From assembly GCF_051201015.1 (NCBI RefSeq), contig NZ_JBPEHI010000001.1: a stretch of 64,000 nucleotides of DNA; one strand, 5' to 3'. The notes under the pieces are model-generated. The model was not told where the DNA came from. It made no database searches and saw only the letters and a program-made list of their open reading frames with translations. The stretch's first letter is position 1. Each line of letters begins with the position of its first letter. Source of the stretch: Petrimonas sulfuriphila (GTDB lineage Bacteria > Bacteroidota > Bacteroidia > Bacteroidales > Dysgonomonadaceae). Positions 33,970-41,170 of the stretch are shown in pieces. The position numbers and the translations under genes were made by a program.

Positions 33970-35382
33970 TTAGTTCTTTACAAACGCGTGCCTGAATCCT
34001 TTTACATCATTCCAGTGCCCCCGCGTGAAGTCGGGAACCGCTACCGGGGCAGAGTTGTTTTCGAGCGATAAAGCCGTAAGAGGGGCTAGGCTGCACCATT
34101 CTGCCAGGTCGTATACGTCCATGTCCAGTGGAAGTCCGTTTTGCAGGCAGTAGACCAGGCGATAATCCATGATAAAGTCCATTCCTCCGTGTCCGCCTAC
34201 TTTTTTGGCAGTCTCTTCGAGTTCGATGTGAATCGGATGTTTGTACTTATCCATCAGTACTTTTTTAACTTCATCCGACACATAAGAGTGAGCGGACAGG
34301 TTTTCGTGGTTGGGGACAGTGCCGGCTTCAACAGCATCGGCTTTAAGGGCATAACCTTCATTCGGATATTTATTCGCGAATCCGTTGGTCCCCTGTACCT
34401 GATACATACGGCTGTATGGACGAGGAGAGGCAACATCGTGTTGAATATGGATGGTTTTCCCGTTTTCGGTACGAATCATAGTCATGGTGTGTTGTCCGTT
34501 TTTGAAATCGGGTGCTTCCTCACCTCGCTTTTCTTTCAGGTAGGCGGGGATGCTTACCGGCTTGCTGTCCATAGCCACCAAGTAGTTCATTTTATCGCCT
34601 CGGTGGATGTCGAGAACCTGACAGGCAGGGCCCATTCCGTGCGTAGCGTAAATGTCTCCCCGGTGTGTTTTGTTATATTCCATGCGCCAGTCGTTTTCGT
34701 AAGAATCCCAAAAATCTTCCAGTTGATGGATATAAGCGCCTTCAGCGTAGAGGATGTCTCCAAGAACACCTTGTTGCGCCATGTTGAGTGTGGTCAGTTC
34801 AAAGAAATCATACACGCAGTTTTCGAGTTGCATGCAATGTTTCTGGGTACGTTCTGCCGTGTTGACAACGTCCCAGATTTCCTCCATGGTCATGGCAGCC
34901 GGTACTTCACAAGCTACGTGTTTCCCTTGCTCCATAGCGTAGATCATCATCTGAGCGTGACGTTTCCAGTCCGTAGCTATGTAAACCAGATCGATGTCGT
35001 CCCTTTGGCAAAGTTCTTTCCAGGCGTCCTCGCTTCCGCTGTATGCTGCAGCACGGGGCACCCCCGCTTTGTCGAGAATTTGTTGGGATTTTTCAACCCT
35101 GTCGGGATGAAGGTCGCACAGTGCGACTATTTTTGCTCCCGGTATATGGGTGAATCGTTGTACGGCACCCGGGCCACGCATTCCCAGCCCGATAAACCCT
35201 ACACGGACGGTATCCATTTTGGGTGAGGTCAACCCCACCACATGCTTTTGTCCGGCAGGGCGAGCCGAAACGTTGGTTTCGATGGGTTGAAAAGTCTCCG
35301 CCGTTTTTCCTTTTTGCGAACCGGTATTACAGGATGCAAAAAGAACGGTTGTGATGATGGATAAATAGATCAGCTTCTTCAT
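33970..35382 (-). CDS. GH109 family NAD-dependent alpha-N-acetylgalactosaminidase (Gfo/Idh/MocA fold lipoprotein)
   Basis: 470 residues. Signal peptide with lipobox (TTVLFASC, Cys18). A Rossmann domain begins VRVGFIGLGMRGPGAVQRF (Gly motif near 65-72) with CDLHPDR binding the NAD ribose. ACEVPAAMTMEE is the family's dinucleotide-side motif, and the C-terminal half has HRGDIYATHGMGPACQ and GGHGGMDF near 397. These are the signatures of Bacteroides GH109 proteins, which use tightly bound NAD to remove alpha-GalNAc, including from blood group A. Many Gfo/Idh/MocA lipoproteins are unverified as GH109, so substrate specificity remains inferred. It has its own promoter with the shared palindrome and sits downstream of fucP. 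Confidence 0.85.
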   Translation of the reverse strand: MKKLIYLSIITTVLFASCNTGSQKGKTAETFQPIETNVSARPAGQKHVVGLTSPKMDTVRVGFIGLGMRGPGAVQRFTHIPGAKIVALCDLHPDRVEKSQQILDKAGVPRAAAYSGSEDAWKELCQRDDIDLVYIATDWKRHAQMMIYAMEQGKHVACEVPAAMTMEEIWDVVNTAERTQKHCMQLENCVYDFFELTTLNMAQQGVLGDILYAEGAYIHQLEDFWDSYENDWRMEYNKTHRGDIYATHGMGPACQVLDIHRGDKMNYLVAMDSKPVSIPAYLKEKRGEEAPDFKNGQHTMTMIRTENGKTIHIQHDVASPRPYSRMYQVQGTNGFANKYPNEGYALKADAVEAGTVPNHENLSAHSYVSDEVKKVLMDKYKHPIHIELEETAKKVGGHGGMDFIMDYRLVYCLQNGLPLDMDVYDLAEWCSLAPLTALSLENNSAPVAVPDFTRGHWNDVKGFRHAFVKN

Positions 35383-35484
35383 AATTTAAATATTTTAATT
35401 AATCCAGGGGATGTTTATAAGAAAATATACCCGAAGTTGGGGTTGATACATTAAAAAAGCAAAAAAGCAAATGCTTTAAAGTGC

Positions 35485-35540
35485 AAAAATAGTGTATTTT
35501 TACCACTTTTTAATAATCCTTTAATATGTTATATAACATA
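35485..35540 (-). promoter_or_regulatory. GH109 promoter with upstream palindromic operator
   Basis: The minus-strand -7 box TATTTTTG is at 35485-35492. The perfect palindrome TATGTTATATAACATA is at 35525-35540 (18 bp, 35524-35541, when the flanking A/T are counted). The gap is 32 bp, exactly as before susC-1 and the fuc regulator gene. No -33 TTTG is visible, consistent with an activator-dependent promoter. The leader would be about 95 nt. Confidence 0.8.
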
Positions 35541-35547
35541 TCCTCTT

Positions 35548-36861
35548 TCAGCCCAAAATTCTCCTTCTGTTTGTCCGTAAACCGTAAATGCAGATAACGG
35601 TGAAGCAGATAAATGGCAAAACAAACGATGCGTTCACGGCGGGTAGCCAGGCCACGGTGCCCAGATCAATTATGGATCCTTGCAGGGGAGGCATCAATGC
35701 GCCGCCAACAATGGCCATAACCAGGCCAGCCGCTCCCAGCGTTGAGTCATCGCCCAGCCCCTTGAGCGCGATCCCGTAAATAGTCGGGAACATCAGCGAC
35801 ATGAAAACGGAGGTGGCTACCAGGCAATACAAACCGGTCATCCCGCCGATGAAGATAACCCCCAGGGTGGTAGCCATGGCCCCCGCTGCAAACAGGGTCA
35901 GCATAAGTGATGGCCTGAGGTACTTCATCAGGTAAGTGCTGATAAAGCGGCTCGTCAGGAACAGGGACATGGCGAGGATGTTCCAGCGCTGGCCTACGGC
36001 TTTCGGTATACCGATGTTCTCGGCGTATTGAATAATAAATGTCCAGCACATGATTTGTGCCGCTACATAGAAGAATTGTGTGAGAACCCCCTCGCGGTAA
36101 TTGTGGTTCCGGAGTAATCTCCTGGCTGAATCTATGGCACGGATATTTTTCGCCTCTGCCGATTGGGTCCTGGGCATTTTAGTCAAAGCGATAATGACGA
36201 AGACCAGCAAAACGACCCCGCCGATGATCACATACGGATTGCGGATGATTTCAAGGTCGTGCGTCCGGATAACTGCCTTTTCAGCTTCACCTAATGAATG
36301 GAAGATAAGGTTGCCTGCCGCATCGCGTTTCTCCGAGTCAAGGGACGTAAGCACGTAATTCGATGCTACAGTCATGCCTAACAATGAGCCCATCGGGTTA
36401 AACGATTGGGCAAAGTTCAGCCTGCGTGTAGAAGTAGCTTCATCACCCATCGAAATGATGTACGGATTGGCGGTTGTTTCCAAAAAAGCCAGTCCGAAAG
36501 TCAGGATATAGAGCGACAGCAGGAAAAACGTGAATTGTTCGAACTGGGCCGCGGGGATAAATAAAAATGCCCCAATGGCATACAGGGCCAATCCCAGAAG
36601 TATGCCTTTCTTGTAACTGAACCGCCTGACGAATAATGCTGCAGGGATGGCCATGGTGCCGTAGCCGCCGTAAAACGCAAATTGCACCAATGCCGCTTCC
36701 GAAACCGGAATCTCCATAATGGTTTGAAAAGCAGCCACCATGGGATTGGTGATGTCGTTGGCAAACCCCCACAGGGCAAATAAACTGGTGATAAGTATAA
36801 AGGGGACGAGGTATTTTTTCTCAATAACCGCCGGTTTGGAAGGTGACGTACTGTGTTTCAT
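35548..36861 (-). CDS. fucP: L-fucose:H+ symporter FucP (MFS)
   Basis: 437 residues with twelve predicted membrane helices. The pattern is typical of Bacteroidota FucP: LITSLFALWGFANDITNPMV in helix 1, VQFAFYGGYGTMAIPAALF in helix 2, and FGLAFLETTANPYIISMG in helix 4, where the Glu corresponds to the proton-coupling residue of E. coli FucP. A loop with charged residues follows helix 6. The protein imports L-fucose across the inner membrane. Its start overlaps the fucU stop by 4 bp (ATGA), so the order is fucI-fucU-fucP in one transcript. Confidence 0.93.
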   Translation of the reverse strand: MKHSTSPSKPAVIEKKYLVPFILITSLFALWGFANDITNPMVAAFQTIMEIPVSEAALVQFAFYGGYGTMAIPAALFVRRFSYKKGILLGLALYAIGAFLFIPAAQFEQFTFFLLSLYILTFGLAFLETTANPYIISMGDEATSTRRLNFAQSFNPMGSLLGMTVASNYVLTSLDSEKRDAAGNLIFHSLGEAEKAVIRTHDLEIIRNPYVIIGGVVLLVFVIIALTKMPRTQSAEAKNIRAIDSARRLLRNHNYREGVLTQFFYVAAQIMCWTFIIQYAENIGIPKAVGQRWNILAMSLFLTSRFISTYLMKYLRPSLMLTLFAAGAMATTLGVIFIGGMTGLYCLVATSVFMSLMFPTIYGIALKGLGDDSTLGAAGLVMAIVGGALMPPLQGSIIDLGTVAWLPAVNASFVLPFICFTVICIYGLRTNRRRILG

Positions 36862-37283
36862 CTGACCACTCCTTTTTTTAAGATGATATTGGCATAAAGC
36901 GCCTCTTCGCCGGAAGCGATTACGGCAAAAGATGTTTTTGCCCTGTTGTAAAAAGCAAACCGTTCCAGGTGGCCGATAGAGAAAGGTTCACCCGAAGCAC
37001 TCAAAATCTCTTTGTATTCTTCCCATATATCCGGTTTATAATCGTCGCCGGGAGTTACTTCCATCAGAAAAACCGAATGTTCGGAATAAGGGTCTAATGG
37101 GAAAAGCTCAAGAATGGCTTTCAGTAAGACAGCACCGGAGAGCCCGTCAGCCCTGATGACGTTGGTTGAAAGGCTGCAGCCCGGAAAATTGGCGTCACCA
37201 AGAACGATCTCATCGCCATGCCCCATCTCCATGAGGGCTTTTACCAGCTGAGGCGATAGCACTTTGGGTATTTTTTTGAGCAT
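36858..37283 (-). CDS. fucU: L-fucose mutarotase (RbsD/FucU family)
   Basis: 141 residues, the FucU length. The N-terminal MLKKIPKVLSPQLVKALMEMGHGDEIVLGDANFP carries the conserved His22 and Asp30. Central VLLKAILELFPLDPY and the C-terminal FYNRAKTSFAVIASGEEALYANIILKKGVV complete the family pattern. It interconverts alpha- and beta-L-fucose, feeding the isomerase. It lies 14 bp after fucI and overlaps fucP. Confidence 0.95.
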   Translation of the reverse strand: MLKKIPKVLSPQLVKALMEMGHGDEIVLGDANFPGCSLSTNVIRADGLSGAVLLKAILELFPLDPYSEHSVFLMEVTPGDDYKPDIWEEYKEILSASGEPFSIGHLERFAFYNRAKTSFAVIASGEEALYANIILKKGVVR

Positions 37284-37297
37284 AGTTATTGCAAATC

Positions 37298-39067
37298 TTA
37301 TTTGTAAATGGGGCCAAAGGTGGCGCAGGCGCGGTAGTCGGCACCTTCCTTATCCATTCCCAATGCATTCCATGCTGCGGGGCGGAATATCTCGTCTTCT
37401 TCCACGTTGTGCATACACACCGGAATGCGAAGAATGGAGGCCAGCGTGATCAGGTCCTGTCCGATGTGTCCGTAGCTGATGGCCCCGTGGTTTGCTCCCC
37501 AGTTGTTCATTACCGAGTAGACATCCTTGAAGGCCGGTTTGCTGGTCAGCCTGGGGACGAACCAGGTGGTGGGCCAGGTCTGGTCGGTGCGTTCGTTGAG
37601 CGTTTTATGAATCTCCGGATCGATCTCCACGGTCCATCCTTCGGCTATTTGCAACACCGGACCGACACCTTTTACCAGGTTTAAGCGTGACATGGTAACG
37701 GGCATCCCGCCTTCCGAGAGGAAATTGGAAGAGTAGCCTCCGCCGCGGAAATAATCGCGGTTTGCTGGACACCAGCGCGTGGCCGCCAGACAGTCCTCTA
37801 CCTCTTTTTCGTTGATTTCCCAGAACGGTTTCATGGCCGGTTTGCCCTCTTTCCGTTGTTTTCCGGTCGCGTCGAGCGTGGTGGCGCCGGAGTTGATGAG
37901 GTGAATGATTCCGTCTTTGGCTTTTCCGGTAAGCTCTTTTCCCGTAACCCGTTTCACTGCCGCAGGACTCCAGTACGTGCGTACATCGGAGAAGATCTGG
38001 GAAGTGTTGGTCAGAAGATGTCCAAACAACATGGCCACGCCGTTACAGGCATCGTTTTCGGTAGCTACCACATAGGCTTCACGAATTCCGTTCCAGTCAA
38101 AAGATGAACAGAGCAGGGCTTCGGAGAAGTCGCCGTTCGGTTTATAGTCGGTCCACTGGCGTTGTCCTTGAAAACCGGCGGCAATAGCGTTGTGTCCGAT
38201 GGCCTCTTCTTTGAATCCCATCTCCTTGAGACTGGGGTTTCCGGTCATCAAGTCGCGGATGATAAGGGTCATCTTTACCACAAATTCCCAATCAGCATCT
38301 TTTTCGGCACGGTTCTTTACTTTTTCAGCCCGGTTGAGGTCTTCGGCTTCGTTCGGGACACAATATTTTCTTGTCCATGCCATTGCTTTGGCATACTCTT
38401 CCCGGTCGTAAATTCCTTCTTCCATGCGACGAAGAATTTCGATGGATTCCACTTGTTCGTTTCTCATCCCCAGGTATTCCTGGAAAAAATCGGGATTGAC
38501 AATGGAACCGGCAATACCCATAGATACATTTCCTATCGATAGGTAGGATTTTCCGCGCATGGTGGCGACAGCCTGCGCTCCGCGGGCAAAGCGCAGCAGC
38601 TTTTCAGCCACGTCATCGGGAATGGAATTGTCGTCCAGGTCTTGCACGTCGCGCCCGTAAATACCAAAGGCAGGCAACCCTTTTTGGGCGTGAGCCGCCA
38701 GAACGGCTGCCAGGTACACCGCTCCCGGACGTTCAGTTCCGTTGAAACCCCATACTGCCTTGGGGTAATGCGGGTTCATGTCCATGGTTTCGGATCCGTA
38801 GCACCAGCACGATGTAACAGTTATGGTGGATCCTACGCCCTCACGTTCAAATTTTTCGGCACAGGCAGCACTTTCGCCCACCCGTCCAATAGTTGTGTCG
38901 GCGATTACACATTCAACGGGACTTCCATCACCGTTTTTTAAGGTTGAACTTATCAGGTTGGCAACGGCCTTTGCCAGGTTCATTGTTTTTTCCTCGAGGC
39001 TCTCTCTGACGCCTCCTTGTCTCCCGTCGATGGCGGGACGAATACCGATTTTTGGATAAGTTTTCAT
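37298..39067 (-). CDS. fucI: L-fucose isomerase
   Basis: 589 residues (E. coli FucI has 591). The N-terminus KIGIRPAIDGRQGGVRESLE is diagnostic. Metal-binding residues described for FucI (Glu, Asp, His) are present in VATENDACNG, NSGATTLDATG and NHGAISYGHIGQDLI. It converts L-fucose to L-fuculose with Mn2+ and forms a cytoplasmic hexamer. Fuculokinase and fuculose-phosphate aldolase, which should follow in the pathway, are not in the window. It has its own TAnnTTTG box but may also be read from the regulator gene 79 bp upstream. Confidence 0.97.
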   Translation of the reverse strand: MKTYPKIGIRPAIDGRQGGVRESLEEKTMNLAKAVANLISSTLKNGDGSPVECVIADTTIGRVGESAACAEKFEREGVGSTITVTSCWCYGSETMDMNPHYPKAVWGFNGTERPGAVYLAAVLAAHAQKGLPAFGIYGRDVQDLDDNSIPDDVAEKLLRFARGAQAVATMRGKSYLSIGNVSMGIAGSIVNPDFFQEYLGMRNEQVESIEILRRMEEGIYDREEYAKAMAWTRKYCVPNEAEDLNRAEKVKNRAEKDADWEFVVKMTLIIRDLMTGNPSLKEMGFKEEAIGHNAIAAGFQGQRQWTDYKPNGDFSEALLCSSFDWNGIREAYVVATENDACNGVAMLFGHLLTNTSQIFSDVRTYWSPAAVKRVTGKELTGKAKDGIIHLINSGATTLDATGKQRKEGKPAMKPFWEINEKEVEDCLAATRWCPANRDYFRGGGYSSNFLSEGGMPVTMSRLNLVKGVGPVLQIAEGWTVEIDPEIHKTLNERTDQTWPTTWFVPRLTSKPAFKDVYSVMNNWGANHGAISYGHIGQDLITLASILRIPVCMHNVEEDEIFRPAAWNALGMDKEGADYRACATFGPIYK

Positions 39068-39099
39068 AGCGTTTTTATTTTTTTAATGATTCGTTTGTG

Positions 39100-39107
39100 C
39101 AAATTTA
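39100..39107 (-). promoter_or_regulatory. -7 promoter box (TAAATTTG) of fucI-fucU-fucP
   Basis: CAAATTTA on the plus strand, 33 bp before the fucI start, matches TAnnTTTG. Unlike the regulator and GH109 promoters, there is no TATGTT palindrome 32 bp upstream. That position lies at the 3' end of the regulator gene. Confidence 0.45.
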
Positions 39108-39146
39108 AGTTGTAGTATGAACAGTGCTGATGTTGCAGGAAAAAAA

Positions 39147-40130
39147 TTAATAGGACCCTCTCTTGATGATTTTTGTCGGAAGATAACGGGTAATGGGATT
39201 GCCGGTTATCACGAAATCGGCAGCTAGGTTGCCCATCTCCTCCCAGTCGATGCTGATGGCCGCAATTCCGTTTTCAATCACTTCGTAAAAAGGGTTGTTG
39301 TTATAACCGATAATCCCGAACTGTCTGCCCACGGTCAGCTTGTCGGCTTTGCTCCTTTTGATGACCTCTACCACATCGGTCTGCTTGATAATGATGTATA
39401 ATGTGCCCTCCACAACAGGCGTTTGAGGTGTGAAAGATTTGATGATTTCAAATTCGAAATTGTTGTCCGTACAGAACCGGATAAAATAGTCTTTGCTGCT
39501 TTGCGGATGCTTGTGTCGTTTATCGAACAGGAAAACAATTTTTTTGTATTTTTTGAAATCAAGTTTTGCTTGATCCAAGGCATCGTAAAAAGCCCGGTCA
39601 AAGTCCTGGCAGACGTACGACAGTCCTTCCTTGTTAAAACTGCCGAAATCGAGCAGCAGTAATTTTTTGGGATTGATTTTTGACAACGACTCTGCCAGCA
39701 CATCGTTGCTATAATTCATAATCAGGTATTTGTTGTACATGCCGTAAGATTCCCGAACAATGTTGTTGAAAAGGTTCTCGTTGTATTGATGGAACCAGAG
39801 GTCGATTTTATGGTTTGAAGGCAGCTTGGATACCAGCGCATTATACAACACGTCTTTGAACGGTGTGTATTCATCAAGGATGAGCAGCACGTTTTTTACC
39901 CGGTAGCTTACGTAGTAGTTTTTCCCGTGGATGGATTCGATGAGCCCACGTGCTCTCAGGTCATTGAAGGCTTTGAAAACGGTATCGCGGGATATGTTGT
40001 GCTGTCGGCTTAACGTGTTGATCGAGGATAGTTTATCTCCGGGCTTCAATTCGTTCATCGATATAGCCCTCTGGATATAGTCGGCTAATTGCTTTACTTT
40101 CGTATTCTTGTTGTTGAATTCCAATTCCAT
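39147..40130 (-). CDS. fucR: GntR-family transcriptional regulator of the fucose locus (FucR-like)
   Basis: 327 residues. A GntR winged helix occupies about 8-75 (VKQLADYIQRAISMNELKPG, then LSRQHNISRDTVFKAFNDLR and ARGLIESIHGKNYYV). A LacI/periplasmic-binding-protein-like sensor domain follows from about 78 (NVLLILDEYTPFKDVLYNAL ... FGIIGYNNNPFYEVIENGIA ... LPTKIIKRGSY). This is the architecture and position of Bacteroides FucR, which represses the fuc operon and responds to fucose. The gene symbol is by analogy. Its own promoter carries the TATGTT palindrome, so it is either autoregulated or controlled by a second global factor. Confidence 0.88.
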   Translation of the reverse strand: MELEFNNKNTKVKQLADYIQRAISMNELKPGDKLSSINTLSRQHNISRDTVFKAFNDLRARGLIESIHGKNYYVSYRVKNVLLILDEYTPFKDVLYNALVSKLPSNHKIDLWFHQYNENLFNNIVRESYGMYNKYLIMNYSNDVLAESLSKINPKKLLLLDFGSFNKEGLSYVCQDFDRAFYDALDQAKLDFKKYKKIVFLFDKRHKHPQSSKDYFIRFCTDNNFEFEIIKSFTPQTPVVEGTLYIIIKQTDVVEVIKRSKADKLTVGRQFGIIGYNNNPFYEVIENGIAAISIDWEEMGNLAADFVITGNPITRYLPTKIIKRGSY

Positions 40131-40161
40131 GATAAACTAGTGTGCTGTTCTGTTCTGATCA

Positions 40162-40217
40162 CAAAGGTATTTTTTATTTATTGATTTTCGCTTTAAGCCC
40201 ATATGTTTTATAACATA
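40162..40217 (-). promoter_or_regulatory. fucR promoter with upstream palindromic operator
   Basis: The minus-strand -7 box TACCTTTG is at 40162-40169. The palindrome TATGTTTTATAACATA is at 40202-40217, again with exactly 32 bp between box and palindrome. It differs from the GH109 site at one central base and from the susC-1 site at one base. No -33 TTTG is present. The leader would be about 25 nt. Confidence 0.8.
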
Positions 40218-40257
40218 AATAGTTAATCACCTGTTTTCAAACGAAAGATTCAGCTGC

Positions 40258-40297
40258 AATAAAAAAACCGGCAAGGCTCTTCACAGAGTCTTACCGG
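40258..40297 (-). terminator. Rho-independent terminator of the NigD-like gene
   Basis: The stem CCGGCAAGGCTCT / AGAGTCTTACCGG (40268-40280 with 40285-40297) has 11 Watson-Crick pairs out of 13 and a 4-base loop. On the minus strand it is followed by seven Ts (40261-40267). It separates the NigD-like gene from the fuc locus. Confidence 0.9.
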
Positions 40298-40351
40298 CCA
40301 TGGAAAATCAAAAAGTCATATAAGAAATAGAACTAATTAAGTTATGGTTAT

Positions 40352-41089
40352 TTAATAGTATTCGTTCGATGCAACAACCGGTATGGGTGTTTCAGCGATT
40401 TTGTTTTGCAACGCAGCCTGGTTGTACCTGTACACCACGTTGTAGGTTTTCACTTCATCCCCGTTTCTTGCTTTAACCGCTAATTGAACAGAGTCGGTAT
40501 TTGCTCTTTGAAGCGGTTTCAGGTCGAAACACACAAATCCTTCGTAAAACCTCGGGCTTGAACTGCCATAAGCGTTGTGTCGGAATTCCAGTTCAAGAGT
40601 GTCGGGGACACTATTCGGATACAGCGAGTCGGCCACCAGGTTGATAGCGTGAGGCCTGATCCCTCCGTAATTGAACATGAAATCGATATTCAGGTAGTCG
40701 TTTCCTACCCATGCTTCGTTTATTTTTACCGGATCATGCCCTATGCTGTCGGCGTTTTGCGACGTTTGTTCGATGACCTTTTTAGTAAGAATATTCCAGA
40801 TGTCGTTTACTTTCACGTAATGATCATATCCGCCCTGTTCATCCGATAAGGTGGTGTAATTCACAAATACCCTCTGGTAGTTCCCCACTGGCAGGTAGTG
40901 CACATCCGTTGCAGCCGGCCATAGTTGTTTGCCGTTGTCGAGCACTAGCATATATCCGCTCTCTCCCATGGGAATGACCGTAGCAATGTCAATATGAAAT
41001 TCGCCCAGCGAATGTTCGTCTTTCTTGTTGCACGATGCAACTGTAAGTAAAACGATAAAAAAAACAAATCCCCACGCGGTATCTTTCAT
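40352..41089 (-). CDS. NigD-like lipoprotein
   Basis: About 245 residues from the ATG at 41089, which puts the signal peptide at the start (MKDTAWGFVFFIVLLTVASC, lipobox Cys). The frame is open to an ATG at 41113, which would add eight residues before the signal. The body alternates short beta strands (YMLVLDNGKQLWPAATDVHY, QRVFVNYTTLSDE) and ends with a Tyr-rich tail. It matches the NigD1/NigD2-like group, small exported proteins first noted beside bacteriocin-type loci in Bacteroides. Most have no known function. It is transcribed alone and ends in a strong terminator. Confidence 0.75.
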   Translation of the reverse strand: MKDTAWGFVFFIVLLTVASCNKKDEHSLGEFHIDIATVIPMGESGYMLVLDNGKQLWPAATDVHYLPVGNYQRVFVNYTTLSDEQGGYDHYVKVNDIWNILTKKVIEQTSQNADSIGHDPVKINEAWVGNDYLNIDFMFNYGGIRPHAINLVADSLYPNSVPDTLELEFRHNAYGSSSPRFYEGFVCFDLKPLQRANTDSVQLAVKARNGDEVKTYNVVYRYNQAALQNKIAETPIPVVASNEYY

Positions 41090-41170
41090 ATAATTCTTTA
41101 CTTCTATATACATAGATGCAAAAAAGAAAAAAACGCTGCATGAAAACCTTGGATTTTTTTGTTTTTAACT

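Noticed and set aside
34141..35226. Open frame of 361 codons on the plus strand
   Set aside because: Antisense to the GH109 gene, with no family pattern and no promoter or ribosome site of its own. A shadow of strong codon bias.
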